A stretch of 64,000 nucleotides of DNA from Azorinus chamasolen. Its lineage: Eukaryota > Mollusca > Bivalvia > Cardiida > Solecurtidae. The position numbers and the translations under genes were made by a program. Below are positions 19,657 through 30,118 of this stretch, in pieces. Where the stretch lies: contig OY755244.1 in NCBI GenBank assembly GCA_963576725.1, forward strand, positions 86,141,184-86,205,183, given 5' to 3'. Position 1 is the first letter of the stretch, and the number at the start of each line of letters is the position of its first letter. The notes under the pieces are model-generated. The model saw nothing but the letters and a program-made list of their open reading frames with translations, did not search any database and was not told the origin of the DNA.

Positions 19657-20090
19657 TGTTATTATAAGAATAATTGAGTAATAACAATTACAGACATTCT
19701 TATCGAGATAAAATACACAGTTACTCTGCATCTTCGCTAATTATCTGTATTCAGATAAAATAAGGCAAATGGTACAAACCCTGACCAAACTACTCCTGAA
19801 TTATTGGTCAGGGTCTACACTATTTTCTATCATGTCAGTCTTTATAAAGTTGTCAAAAATGTGCTAAATTGACTTATTCAATTTTAAAAACCCACGGAGG
19901 TGTAAGATTAGTGTTTGAATCATGCAGTTAATAAGGGAAATCAGAATCCAGACTTTTTGATACTCATATTGTACCTAAATAGAAAGAGACGAACCTTATA
20001 TTGCAGTAGATGACAATATGTGACAGTGTATAGACAGTTACTCAACATTCAAAGAGATACGGTTTTAATCGAGTATTGTTTTATTTTCAG
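19657..20090 (+). other. Intron segment upstream of the first visible Wnt exon
   Basis: One short hairpin-like piece (CAAACCCTGACCAA ... TTGGTCAGGGTCTACAC, 19768-19828) recalls the B/G stem. The last bases, TATTGTTTTATTTTCAG, form a polypyrimidine tract and a 3' splice site at 20089-20090. Confidence 0.7.
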
Positions 20091-20317
20091 GGCGCTGTCC
20101 TCGGTCGTTGCTCTGGGTGCCAACATCTGTAACAAGATTCCCGGTCTGGCACCCAAACAGCGCGCCATTTGTAGAAGTCGTCCTGTCGCCATGGCAGTTA
20201 TTGGAGAGGGCGCCAAAATAGGAATTTCCGAGTGTCAATTCCAATTCAGAAACATGCGCTGGAACTGTAGCCTAGCCTCTAAGTACGACTCGTTTTTCGG
20301 CTATCAACACGACATAG
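20091..20317 (+). CDS. Wnt7: Wnt7-type Wnt ligand, internal exon (N-terminal part)
   Basis: Wnt proteins are secreted, lipid-modified ligands for Frizzled receptors. The 227-bp exon encodes 75 codons plus one split base at each side. Recognised landmarks: [15 protein letters not shown]-type [11 protein letters not shown] region, the [18 protein letters not shown] helix and RWNCS, where NCS is the conserved N-glycosylation site. This order and wording match Wnt7 (vertebrate WNT7A/B) better than other Wnt classes as I recall them. Residue spacing is one shorter than vertebrate WNT7 before CNKIPGL. The acceptor TTTTATTTTCAG and donor GTGAGT are both canonical. The ATG/signal-peptide exon lies upstream and was not found. 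The upstream in-frame ATG at 20020 is intronic read-through. Confidence 0.9.
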
Positions 20318-20346
20318 GTGAGTCCTCGAGATTCGTGTTGTTGGCC

Positions 20347-20557
20347 TTAACCCTTTTACGCTCAAGTTTCAAATAGACTATTCCAAAATTCAAACAGGTC
20401 AAACTTATCGTGGATATTTAGGGATTTTTCTAAAGAAAAGTGTAACATGACAAACAGTGCAGACCCTGATGAGAGGGCTCCCCAGGAGCCCTCTCATCAG
20501 GGTCTACACTCTTTGCAAATTACATATGTGTCTCTTGACCCGCACTGTAAGGGTTAA
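20347..20557 (+). mobile_element. MITE-I copy 2, next to the Wnt splice donor
   Basis: Complete: TTAACCCTTTTACGCTCAAG, CAGTGCAGACCCTGATGAG stem with GGGCTCCCCAGGAGCCC apex, right end CCGCACTGTAAGGGTTAA. TTAA both sides. The palindromic ends and stem could fold in the pre-mRNA close to the donor. Confidence 0.9.
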
Positions 20558-20699
20558 GAAATGTGTAACATGACAAATAGTGCAGTGCAGACCTTGATGA
20601 GAAGGATATTCAATGATATGTATGCATCAGATGGTAGCATCTGGATATACACTGTTTGCAAAGTACATTGAAATGACGTATCTAAGAGGTGGGGGTTAA
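20558..20699 (+). mobile_element. MITE-I right-half copy 3
   Basis: TGTGTAACATGACAAATAG then GTGCAGACCTTGATGAGAAG, decayed stem, TTTGCAAAGTACATTG and GGGGGTTAA. Left half missing; arranged in tandem after copy 2. Confidence 0.75.
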
Positions 20700-20815
20700 A
20701 TAACACTCCAGATAGATGTGGATTTATTCGAGGGCCGCATGGAATATTAGTTTTTTTTACCAAATACGTTCCCTTTTTAAATAAAGTCTTTATTATTTAT
20801 TATTATTTATTAAAA
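20700..20815 (+). mobile_element. Non-LTR retrotransposon 3' tail
   Basis: CGAGGGCCGCATGGAATATT ... TTTAAATAAAGTCTTTATT followed by a TTATTATT-type tail (20778-20812). The same block occurs inverted at 32487-32660. A poly-A-signal-like AATAAA and a short simple-repeat tail are typical of CR1/L2-like non-LTR elements (inference). Only ~115 bp remains, a severe 5' truncation. Confidence 0.7.
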
Positions 20816-21289
20816 AGTAGCATCGAATGGACCGATATATTGCGAGACTCATCTTCTTCGTGATTTTAGACTTCGCTCTTACAACGGGGAACTCTGTATG
20901 TTATACAGCAATGTGATAAAACCATCTGTGCATTAATTTGTATGTATTGTTGTCTTTGCTCTATGTCTACCACATGGTCTTTTTTGTATGATAGCTGGTA
21001 ATGGATCAAGCACTTTGACTGTTTCGAACATGTTGGTTGTGTATGAAGCGAGGCCTTGTGCTCGAGGGTGTTGGTTTGTTTATTGTAATAGCAAACATGC
21101 TTCGCTCAATTGGCTGTTCTTGTCCACCATACGTCAGAAGAATAACATGTCAAAATGAAGATGAATCACTTATTTGTCTAAATATTTTTCAACCATGAAT
21201 ATTTCATTTGTGTTATCTACTAATATTTTAGAAAAAAATATTAAATGATGAACACAATGACGACACATATAGATCCTCAACATACAGAA
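20816..21289. other. Unassigned intron sequence, 470 bp
   Basis: No repeat or gene recognised. Confidence 0.35.
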
Positions 21290-22335
21290 AACCCGTCTTT
21301 TCTGTGCCATAGGGAACCTCATCTAAGGGATATGAGATATACTTATATAAATCCTCAACATATCCCTTTATGAAGTAGAGAGATCACACCGAGAAAACTA
21401 CCTTTTCCGTGACATAGGGATCCTCAAATAAGGGGTACTATGAGATATATATATATATATAGAGAGAGAGATCTTCAACATACCCCTTTGTGAAGTAGAG
21501 AAGTCAGGCAGAAAACCCGTCTTTTCCTGTGTCATAAAGATCCTAAATATGTATTTTATGAAGTAGGGAGATCAGACGGAGAAAATGTCTTTTCTGTGTC
21601 ATAATTATCCTAGATATGTATTTAATGAAGTGGGGAGACCGGGCAGAGAATATTTCTTTTTCTTAAATAATCCTTTTAATGAAGTAGGGAGATCAGACAG
21701 AGAAAATGTCTTTTCTGTGTCATAATTATCCTAGATATGTATTTAATGAAGTAGGGAGACCGGACAGAGAATATTTCTTTTTCTGTTCCATAAAGATTCT
21801 AAATAATCCCTTTACGAAGTAGGGAGATCAGACAGAGAAAATGTCTTTTTCCGTGTCATAAAGATTCTAAATATGTCCTTTTATGAAGTATAGGGGGATC
21901 AGACCGAGAAAATGTCATTTTCTGCGTCATAAAAATCTAAATGTTACCCTTTATGATGAAGTGAGATTAGACATTTTTTCCATGCCTTAAAATCCTCAAT
22001 ATGTCCCTTTATGAAGTAGAGAGATCATGCAAAAAGAACGCCAAACCCTGTAGAAAGAACGTCAGATTTGGCAGAGAGAATACCAGATCAGCCAGAGAAA
22101 ACATATTTTTCTATACCATAAAGGTCTTCAGGATGCCTCATTCATGAAATAGGGATATCAGTCAGAGGTGACGTCAGATCATCAGACAGAGAAGTTAGCC
22201 TTTTCTGTGCCATTGAGGTCCTTGATATGTCCCTTTATGAAGAAGGGATACCAGGCAAAGAAAAGGCCAGTTCAGACAGAAATAACGTCATAAAGACATC
22301 TTTTTCTTTGCTAAAAGGGTCCTCAATATGTCTTA
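21290..22335 (+). repeat. ~70-bp tandem array, ~1 kb
   Basis: About 13 diverged units of the pattern GAAGTAGGGAGATCAGACAG + AGAAAATGTCTTTTCTGTGT + CATAAAGATCCTAAATATGT + CCTTTAT. An (AT)n/(AG)n patch lies at about 21446-21470. Best homogenised in 21540-21860, where two units are nearly identical. Confidence 0.85.
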
Positions 22336-22473
22336 ACTTAACAGACGACAATTAATTCTGAAATGGTACGCAAAAACTTAAAAATGGATGAAAATAGAAT
22401 AGTTTGGCGCGATGTTGTAATTGCTGCTTTTTCTATGTAGGAAAGAAGCGTTCTGTACCATGTACATTATATA

Positions 22474-22617
22474 CAGAGCTCCAGATAAGATGCGTAAATT
22501 AAATAATTTTCAAGAATAACTTTCAAAGAGACGATTCTAAAGAGTGGTCACAATATAGGGTTCGGTGGAGAAATGACGATTTCAGCATTTGGGTACGCAC
22601 CTTTATCTGTAGCTCTG
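22474..22617 (+). mobile_element. MITE-H copy 2
   Basis: Clear ends CAGAGCTCCAGATAAGATGC and CTTTATCTGTAGCTCTG. One whole stem arm is deleted, so AATAACTTTC runs directly into AAGAGACGATTCTAAAG. Confidence 0.9.
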
Positions 22618-23259
22618 ACATATACACACACACACACGTATATATTTGTAGATGCAAATAAAACGGAGAATCGGCGCACACTTGAGATGTGTTAAGTTTT
22701 GGCAGTCTATGTCTGATTACCAGCAGTGAATGATTTCTTTAGAAGACTTAGATCCTGTACTCTTTAAGTGTGGGAAACAAGTATATAAGACATTTGCCAA
22801 AGGTGGAGACTCAGATCGAATGTCCCCTGAAGGAGCCCTTTAATCAGGATCTGCATGTTCTGTCATGAAAATCACTTTCTTGAATGATAAATGCAGATAC
22901 ATTGGGTTTTTTTTTAAATAAATATTCAGAAAAGGGGGGATTTTTAATTATTCAACAGATTACGGGTTAAAATTCCTGTTTTGAAGGGCTCTAAAGTTAT
23001 CGCCGCTGGGTTTCTTACTTCCGATCATAATCAATGCATACTAAATTATTTTTGATAGATGAACAGGTGGGTAAGTCTCTTCTAACTGTCTGTTATTTGG
23101 TTCTCTATAACAATTTGAGATGTTCGCGAGATTTCCGTTTTTTCAAGTGTTGACGTCATAAGTTCAATTTTTAAAACCATTGAACTTTACCGGAAGTCCT
23201 GAGAAGGGGGTCACAGGTCAATAGGTCTACATAGTTAGCCTAATTAATACTCCTTAACT
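22618..23259. other. Spacer with (CA)n and a G-like remnant
   Basis: A short (CA)n at 22624-22638. GAGACTCAGATCGAATGTCC ... AATCAGGATCTGCATG at 22805-22858 resembles a decayed B/G stem. Remainder unassigned. Confidence 0.35.
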
Positions 23260-23264
23260 TTCTG

Positions 23265-23425
23265 ACCATTAAGTAATTGTCACCTGCAAAATATGTCGTC
23301 TGCTTAATTTTTCAAAACAAATTTCTCCATTTTTTGTCCACTTTTCAAAACAATGATCAAATTGACAGACAGTCTGAATCTTGATAAGATTCTGAGTGGG
23401 CAGGATCAAAACTGTATTCAAATGT
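23265..23425 (+). mobile_element. MITE-C copy 7 (C-a), decayed
   Basis: TGTCACCTGCAAAATATGTC and GTCGTCTGCTTAATTTTTC, then a stem reduced to CAGTCTGAATCTTGATAAG ... AGGATCAAAACTG. Confidence 0.65.
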
Positions 23426-23470
23426 CATATTAGAGGCTTCACAATGGGGCTTGTTGGGCCATTGTGTTGT

Positions 23471-23699
23471 TTAACCCTTTCCTCCATAGGCTATTTTTAG
23501 ACCCAACCTCTTTGAATGAATTTACCCAAAAGGAGCATTTACAAGAGAAACGTAAAATTTTAAAATTTTGTAGTTTGAAGCCATTCTGATAAATAGAGCA
23601 TTTGCTCCTATTGGAGCAAATGCTCTATTTATCACAATAGTTTCAAGAAGTGGTTATTACAGAGGCGTAGAAAGGCGTATTTATGGAGGAAAGGGTTAA
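23471..23699 (+). mobile_element. MITE-A copy 12 (A')
   Basis: TTAA both sides. Both termini are of B/A' type (TTTCCTCC / GGAGGAAAGGG). Apex GCTCCTATTGGAGC. Confidence 0.93.
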
Positions 23700-23910
23700 A
23701 AGCACATTTAATTTATTGATGTAACATTTTAATCTATGTATGATAATGATTATAAAGTATAATGAATTCGTGCATGGTTGAAATACGTGGTCATTCTGTA
23801 AGCGACGTTTTAAGCGTGTTGTTTGACGTGTTTATAAAATTATCGCGATTGTATCAGGTAGAATGACTGTGTGTTTTATAGGATAAAGTACTTTAAACAC
23901 CTGTTTCATG

Positions 23911-24115
23911 TTAACTCTTTCATTGCCACGTATTGTCGTCTGCGAAACTGATCGTCTGCTTCAATTTTCATATTTAATATTTCTTTGTTTTGTTTCAAAA
24001 AACATAATCACAGTAATAAACAATTTGGATCCTGACGAGACACCGAGTTACTCGGCGTCTCATCTGGATCCAAACTGCTTACATATGTAATCACGTGGTC
24101 GCCAGTAAACGCCAC
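23911..24115 (+). mobile_element. MITE-C copy 8 (C-a)
   Basis: TTAACTCTTTCATTGCCACG, TTGTCGTCTGCGAAACTG, perfect stem around CCGAGTTACTCGGCGTC. Right terminus not clear. Confidence 0.82.
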
Positions 24116-24398
24116 TGTCCTCTTTTGGATATGTTAGCAAGATTATCCTAATCTTAACCCCAAAATGGCGGGAACATATGTCTGCTACAAATATGTGGCC
24201 TGCTTTGCTAATCTTTACCTTTTATATTTCACATCTATTTCATATGATAACATGCCCAGGTTCAAACAGTATTTATACAGTGTTACATATACATGTATGC
24301 TAAAAGCATATTGTATGTTGAACCAGTTCTAATCTGTTAGCGAAACAAACGACAATAAAACAACGAGACTCAAACTCTGGTCATGAGATCGGGTGTTT

Positions 24399-24589
24399 TT
24401 AACCCTCCGAATGCTAAATGGAATAGGTCCGTCATTGTTAACAGTGTAGTCCATTTAGTATGAAAGGGATATAGTTTGTGAGAGGATTTTGAATGACACA
24501 TATTGTATACCCAGATCAGAGCCCTCTTATCTGGGTCTACATTGTTTGTAAATGCCAGTACAATCATTCCGCGCACTCAAAGGGCCAAT
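24399..24589 (+). mobile_element. MITE-G copy 1
   Basis: Family G starts TTAACCCTCCGAATGCTAA, has paired CATTTAGTATGAAAGGG blocks, TTTTGAATGACACATATTG and a stem related to B (CCCAGATCAGAG ... CTTATCTGGGTCTAC). Right end CGCACTCAAAGGGCCAA. Confidence 0.75.
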
Positions 24590-24924
24590 TTATCAACGAT
24601 TTATCAGGCAATGCACAGGACTGGTTTATGATTTAAAACAATCGCGGGCATTCTTCCACCTAATAACTGATTGTGTTAATTAGCGATAATTGAAATAACC
24701 CGTATTAATTATCTGGGATGACAAAATAATAATTAGCACAAGATCAGATGAAATAGGACAGTTTCTTGGCATAGCAGAGTGTTTTTGCGTGTGAGGCATT
24801 TTTTTATGTGACAAAGTTGTTTCACATACCGGGGTCCTGATTATTACATCACCATTTATCAAAGAGAAAAGTGCTTTGTAGAATTGAAAACAGTGTAGAA
24901 CGAGTCACGGCCGTGCTTTCATCA
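24590..24924. other. Unassigned spacer, 335 bp
   Basis: Nothing recognised. Confidence 0.35.
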
Positions 24925-25138
24925 CAGTAGAACATGTCCAATAGCGGTCATATACATGTCATTAATAAAACTGAAGGTCGATAAGAGCAGGTGGTTTCTT
25001 AATGCAGAACGAAAGTAATGCAGAAAGCTCCTAGAGGAGCTTTCTGCATTACTTTCGTCCTGCATTTAGCTACCACCTGTCTTAAAATACACAGACTTAT
25101 ACTTAATTTCAGTGGTCGCTGTAGACAGGTTTTTACTG
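24925..25138. mobile_element. MITE-E copy 10
   Basis: Complete with long, almost perfect arms (ACGAAAGTAATGCAGAAAGC / complement). Apex CTCCTAGAGGAG, TA after the right end. Confidence 0.93.
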
Positions 25139-25446
25139 TATCCGTCAGTTGGTTAATTAACTACGTCATTGTATGACGTAAGATATACCTTGATTGTTGC
25201 CCAGTTGAGTGCGTTGGTTCAAAAATCAAAATTCAAAATCATGTCATTGCTAAATATTAAGACGCTTTTTTTACTTTGATATCAATCTAGGTCTAGCTAA
25301 TTTAATAGTTTGTAGGCCAATTTCTCAATAATAATGTGGTCAATAATAATATGGAGAAAACACAATATTTAGTCGGCAACTTTGTTCATGAACACGTAAA
25401 CCATTCAATGAGGCCACTCAATAACTTTGAGTGTTTTAAGGCTGTA
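25139..25446. other. Unassigned spacer, 310 bp
   Basis: CAATAATAATGTGGT / CAATAATAATATGGA is a short local duplication at about 25326-25355. Nothing else seen. Confidence 0.35.
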
Positions 25447-25627
25447 CGTGTACTCCATAAATATGCCTTTCTACGCCTTTTCAAACAGAGTAGAGCCAGA
25501 TCAGACTGCTCCTAGAGGTATATAGATCTGAACCTACAGTTTCTGCTTTATCAAAATGCCATGTATCAAATAATATGCTATTTAAAATAATCTTAATTAA
25601 TATTCAAGTAGCTCTATAATTTATGTC
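25447..25627 (-). mobile_element. MITE-B copy 12
   Basis: TACTCCATAAATATGCCTTT + CTACGCC, TTTTCAAACAGAGTAGAGC, then AATCTTAATTAATATTCAAG. Second stem arm deleted. Confidence 0.75.
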
Positions 25628-25649
25628 TGTGCTGCCTACTTCACAAATT

Positions 25650-26310
25650 ATTAGCGTTAAAGCTCTTAAGTTTACCTTGACTTTACATGCGTTAAAGCTC
25701 TTAAATATACATTGACTTTACACGCGTTAAAGCTCTTAAATATACATTGACTTTACGCGCATTAAAACTCTTAAATATACATTGCCTTTACACGCATTAA
25801 AGCTCTTAAGTATACCTTGACTTTACACGCATTAAAGCTCTTAAATATACATTGACTTTACACGCATTAAAGCTCTTAAATATACATTGACTTTACACGC
25901 GTTAAAGCTCTTAGCCCTTCGCTTGCTATTCACGTCAATATACCTACCTGTAAATAGTGAACACCCAGATGAGACAGATCCTGCAGGAGCTGTCTCATCA
26001 GGGTCTGCACTATTTACAAGTTGATTGTGCAACCAGTGCACACCACAGCAGTGACTGCACAGCGAAATACTTGTACACAGTTAAGATATATAATATTATA
26101 CAGTACATGTAGTTATACAACAGGGCATGGGTAAAGAAGGAGAAATGTATTTTAAAAATCAGCAAGCGAAGGGTTAAATATACATTGACTTTACATGCAT
26201 TAAAGCTCTGAAGTATACAATGACTTTACACGCGTTGAAGCTCTGAAATAGGCATTGACTTTACACGCGTTATAGCTCTTAAATAGACCTTAACTTTACA
26301 CAGTGTTTGA
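25650..26310 (+). repeat. ~36-bp tandem array split by MITE-F
   Basis: Units of GCGTTAAAGCTCTTAAATAT + ACATTGACTTTACAC occur seven or eight times before 25911 and about four times after 26177. The F element has inserted into a TTAA of one unit (GCTCTTAAATATAC). Confidence 0.9.
25911..26177 (-). mobile_element. MITE-F copy 1, nested in the tandem array
   Basis: Family F is ~250-265 bp with ends TTAACCCTTCGCTTGCT / AGCAAGCGAAGGGTTAA and a stem TAAATAGTGCAGACCCTGAT + GAGACAGCTCC. The left TTAA is TTAG here. The broken array unit is restored when the element is removed, giving direct evidence of a TTAA target. Confidence 0.93.
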
Positions 26311-26315
26311 TCAGA

Positions 26316-26539
26316 TTAACACTTTACTCAATGAATGTTCATGTAAGAAATAATGACACCATGAATATTAACTAGATTAGTTTCTATAATGGCATATGAA
26401 CATAATTTGATTTTGGCTATGGCAATCACTATAGAATCAGAACTATTTTATAACCATAAGCAAACAGAACAAACCCTAATCTGGATCTGCTCTGTTCGCA
26501 TAGGCGTTAAAAGACATGTTTAGGGAGAAAAGGGTCTAA
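26316..26539 (+). mobile_element. MITE-B copy 13, stem shortened
   Basis: ATGTTCATGTAAGAAATAATG, CATAAGCAAACAGAACAAAC directly followed by TAATCTGGATCTGCTCTG, so the hairpin tip is gone. Right end GGAGAAAAGGGTCTAA. Confidence 0.85.
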
Positions 26540-26913
26540 ACGCCGTCATCGTTTTAAATATACAGATATAATTTTCTTTCCTATAAAACTAGTAAGTCAA
26601 AATAAGTACAGATTGTATCTGTGCTGAGCTAAAGCATTTTTAACGACACATAAATTTGTTCAAAAATTTCATTTAATGGAAGATTGGTTAAACATTTATC
26701 GTTGGAATTAGACCGTGATTTAATTTATGGGATGTTTCAATCGAGAATGTCTAGCACGAATTTATGGAACATGATGAAAACTCAAGAAACATATTTGAGG
26801 CGTTCTCTGTGAAAGACTTCTTTACAAACAGGGTAGATTCAGATCTGTTCTGGGTCTACACTATTTGCAATAATATAAGGCCCCTCTACCAAGGGAGCGA
26901 CTCAAACTATATA
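26540..26913. other. Spacer with one decayed stem
   Basis: TTACAAACAGGGTAGATTC ... GTTCTGGGTCTACACTATTTG at 26822-26868 is a B/G-type stem remnant. Remainder unassigned. Confidence 0.4.
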
Positions 26914-27104
26914 CAGTAGAACCTGTCTTGAGCGGCCATCAAATCGAGGTCTAAGTATGGGTCTGTAGGGCAGGTGGTAGCTTAATGCAGGCCAAAAGTA
27001 ATGCAGAAAGCTTTCTGCATTACTTTTGCCCTGCATTAAGCAACCACCTGTTTTAAAACTCCCATGTTCAATAAATGAATGGTCGCTTGAGACAGATCTT
27101 ACTG
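26914..27104. mobile_element. MITE-E copy 11
   Basis: CAGTAGAACCTGTCTTGAGCG ... AGACAGATCTTACTG. The apex is missing: AAAGCTTTCTGC closes the hairpin directly. TA at both sides. Confidence 0.92.
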
Positions 27105-27173
27105 TATTTTGAAGGTAGACATGTCTATACTGGGTTAATCGTGGCTTCTGAGATCAGAATTATTTAACCCTTT

Positions 27174-27395
27174 ACCTGGTGCATATTCATGTAAGAAATA
27201 ATGACACCATTGATATTTATTTCATTTTATAATGTTATATGAACACAGGTAGGGTTCTTGGTCTTGGTAGACACTATAGAATTGGGTCTATATTATTCTA
27301 TAAGCCGTATGCTTGGCTCCTACAGGAGTAGTCTGAGATGGGTCTACCCTGTTTTCAAATGCGTTAAAAGGCGTATCTATGAAATAAAAAGTTAA
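27174..27395 (+). mobile_element. MITE-B copy 14, left stem arm deleted
   Basis: TTAACCCTTTACCTGGTGC, AATAATGACACCATTGAT, TTATTCTATAAGCCGTATGC then GGCTCCTACAGGAGTAGTC. TTAA at both ends. Confidence 0.85.
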
Positions 27396-27870
27396 TGGTT
27401 TATTCGTATTTTGTCATTTTTTTTAAAGTAACGAACATTCGTAATTATTCGGCTCACTCCGGTAAGCGAGTACAGCCGAGACGTTCCGAATTGGTAACCG
27501 AAATAATGTCACTGAGTGGTCCACTGCTCGCAGTGCATTATTGTTATTCTGAGTTAGGTTTACATGTCTGAATGAAGAAAAATATGAAAAGAGGCTATTC
27601 AAATGTGCAAAATCCATCTTTAAACGATTGAAAATCCTCCTCTAATCCCGACAGTACCTATCAGACAGACCTCGGGTACGCATTATTTGGTTGAGAAACA
27701 TGCATACATTAAAAAACAATTGTTCGACGGAAAAAGAATAGTTCAATGTGTTGATCCCACTGAGTACATCGTTTCGAGTATACGAGGCAAAGTCTTGTAT
27801 CAATATTGCCTGGTTATCTTTCTTACTGTATTCCTGCATAAAGCCACTATCTATATTTAATCAGTAACTA
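27396..27870. other. Unassigned spacer, 475 bp
   Basis: Two 64-65-residue minus-strand open frames (27423-27617, 27642-27839) lack recognisable domains and splice sites. Nothing else seen. Confidence 0.35.
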
Positions 27871-28077
27871 CAGTAAAACCTCTCTATAACGGCCACTTAA
27901 TTGTGTTAAATAGTTGGTATTTAGGGCTGGTGGCTGCTTAAAGCAAGGTGAAAGTAAAACAAAACGCTCCTATAGGAGCGTTCTGTTTTACTTTCACTTT
28001 GCTTTCAGCAGCCACTTACTTATAACACAAAATATTTTATGTAATTTAGTGGCCGTTATAGAGAGGTTTTTTTACTG
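27871..28077. mobile_element. MITE-D copy 5
   Basis: Complete; left CAGTAAAACCTCTCTATAACG, right GAGAGGTTTTTTTACTG with three extra T. TA on both sides. Confidence 0.93.
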
Positions 28078-28079
28078 TA

Positions 28080-28555
28080 GTTTCTTAAACTATGATTCCA
28101 TATACATTTATACACTTTTAAAGACCTTTGCGAACAGAATAGACCCTAATAAGAAGCTGCTTTAGATGTCGTCTGATCAGGACATGTTCTGAATGCTTAT
28201 GGAATTACAGTAAAACCTTTCTATAACGACCACACAATTATATCAAGTATTTTGTGTTAAAGGCAGGTGGATGCTTAAAACAAGCTTAAAGTAAAACAGA
28301 ACGCTCCTATAGGAGCGTTCTGTTTTACTTTCATCTTGCTTTAAGCAACCACCTGCCCAAAATACCAACTAATTAACACAATTTAGTGGCCGTTATTGAG
28401 AGGTTTTACTGTATATAGATCTGATTCTGCAGTTTTCTGCCTTGGCCAAATAATCATAATACATGTATGTATGCTTATATACCATTTTAAACTTAAGCTC
28501 ATAAATATTTATACATACATTATTTCTTTCATGAATATTCATACATTGTAAAGTT
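28080..28555 (-). mobile_element. MITE-B copy 15, split by MITE-D
   Basis: Stem side (TTTGCGAACAGAATAGACCC ... CTGATCAGGACATG ... TTATGGAATTA) and far side (TATAGATCTGATTCTGCAG ... CATGAATATTCAT) are separated by D copy 6. Adjoins B copy 16 head to head. Confidence 0.8.
28208..28411. mobile_element. MITE-D copy 6, nested in B
   Basis: TA at 28206-28207 and 28412-28413. Arms GCAGGTGGATGCTTAAAAC and complement; apex GCTCCTATAGGAGC perfect. Confidence 0.94.
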
Positions 28556-28803
28556 ACTCCTTGAATATTCATGTAAGAAATAATGACATCATGAATATTT
28601 ATTACCTGATTTTTAAGGATGCAATTTTCAACGCAATTTTCTGCTTTGACAAAAACAAGACAAAAAAAAAGAATTAGATCTGTATCCTGTCATAAACAAA
28701 CAGAGCAGATCCTGATCAGACGGCTTCTATAGGGGCCGTCTTATCTGGGTCTATTCTGTTTGAAAAGGCATAAAAAAGGCGAATATATGGAGTAAAGGAT
28801 TGA
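28553..28803 (+). mobile_element. MITE-B copy 16
   Basis: TACTCCTTGAATATTCATG ... A9-rich interruption (28667-28676) ... GGCTTCTATAGGGGCCGTC stem ... ATATATGGAGTAAAGGATTGA. Confidence 0.87.
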
Positions 28804-28895
28804 GAAGGTGTTCCTGTAGATAGCTCCACCTAATTTAGTAAAACGCATACATCGCCTCATTCATTCTCACAATATATCAATTACTGTCAGACATT

Positions 28896-29147
28896 TTAAC
28901 CCTTTACCTCATGAATATTCATTAAGATATAAATTAAAATATGAATATTAATTAGCTGGATTTTTATGATGACATCGTGAAAAAAAGAAATACTTTTGCC
29001 GGAGCAGACACAGTAAAATCAGATATATATGATTCCATAAGCAAACAGAGCAGATCCAGATCAGACGGGTCCTACAGGAGCCGTCTGATCTGGATCTACT
29101 CTGTTTGCCAAGGCGTGAAATGACAGTTTTGCCAGGTTAAGGGTTAA
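28896..29147 (+). mobile_element. MITE-B copy 17, complete
   Basis: TTAACCCTTTACCTCATGAA ... AATATTAATTAGCTGGATTT ... stem ATCAGACGGGTCCTACAGGA ... AGGTTAAGGGTTAA. Good reference copy. Confidence 0.92.
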
Positions 29148-29272
29148 TCATATGATTAATTATCTCGGTATCGACATGCAAACATTCTTTTCAAATACAG
29201 ATGTACTATAAATTACAAAACTGACAATCTTCCCCGTATCAACAGTACATAAAAACACCGAAGTTGTCATGT

Positions 29273-29488
29273 TCAACTCTTTCAGTCGCTGCCACTTATT
29301 TTTGTCTGCAAAATTAGTCGTTTGCTTTATTTTTTATTCTGGAAGCTTCTTCCTTTTTGTTTCATAAAGCATAATTTTTCACAGAAACAAACAATTTGGA
29401 TCCTGTTAAGATGCCGAATATTGGTGTCTTGGCGCCTCATCTGGATAAAAAAAAATACTTGCAAATCGCCACTGGCAGTAAAGGTTTT
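29273..29488 (+). mobile_element. MITE-C copy 9 (C-a), decayed hairpin
   Basis: CAACTCTTTCAGTCGCTGCC, TTTTGTCTGC and TAGTCGTTTGC, TTGGATCCTGTTAAGATGCC, right end CACTGGCAGTAAAGG. Confidence 0.75.
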
Positions 29489-29989
29489 ACTTAAGAATAC
29501 TTTGGAACACTCAATGATCATATTTGCAAACAGTGTGGACCCAGATGACTTGTTCGATGTCTTATTTAGAGACAATCTAACTGACACGAAAAGTGTGATG
29601 TCAAAGAAAGGAAATGTGGCGTTAATTTAAATTAAAGCCTGCGAACATGTTAGCCGACGGCAGTTTATTTCGGCGTGTTAAAAGTTCGAGGTTCAAAAAG
29701 TTTATTCAAATGTTCGGGTTGCATTTTTAACTCATCTGATACCACGCATAGTACATTGTACAAAATTAGTTGACGTAATTTCATTCATAAAAAGAAGTTC
29801 TCATGAAAAATCAAACATGCAAAGTTTGCAACCTTTTACCATGCCTTACACCCAAGGTGTCCCTACACGACATGTTTAATATCAACAAACCGTCTAGACC
29901 ATGATCGCATATCAGCCTATGGCTAAGTAAACCTGTTTAGTTCTCGGCTCACAATTTTGCATCAATCTAATATTATGTAAAACGACAGT
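29489..29989. other. Unassigned spacer, 500 bp
   Basis: A half stem GCAAACAGTGTGGACCCAG at 29525. No gene recognised. Confidence 0.35.
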
Positions 29990-30095
29990 AAACATGCAGC
30001 AGACGATAAATCAGCAGACGACAATTCTCTGCTGCTTGGAACACAAAAGCAGACTATATTTACTTCCGATCAATGTTCAGCTCATCAATATAGCT
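29990..30095 (-). mobile_element. MITE-C-a end fragment
   Basis: GCAGCAGACGATAAATCAGC + AGACGAC: two close GCAGACGA motifs, without a stem. Confidence 0.45.
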
Positions 30096-30118
30096 ACAAA
30101 AATAAGACGACACTCTTA

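Noticed and set aside
20020..20090. In-frame ATG upstream of the Wnt exon as a translation start
   Set aside because: A strong 3' splice site (TTTTATTTTCAG) lies between it and the conserved sequence, and the upstream residues do not look like a Wnt signal peptide.
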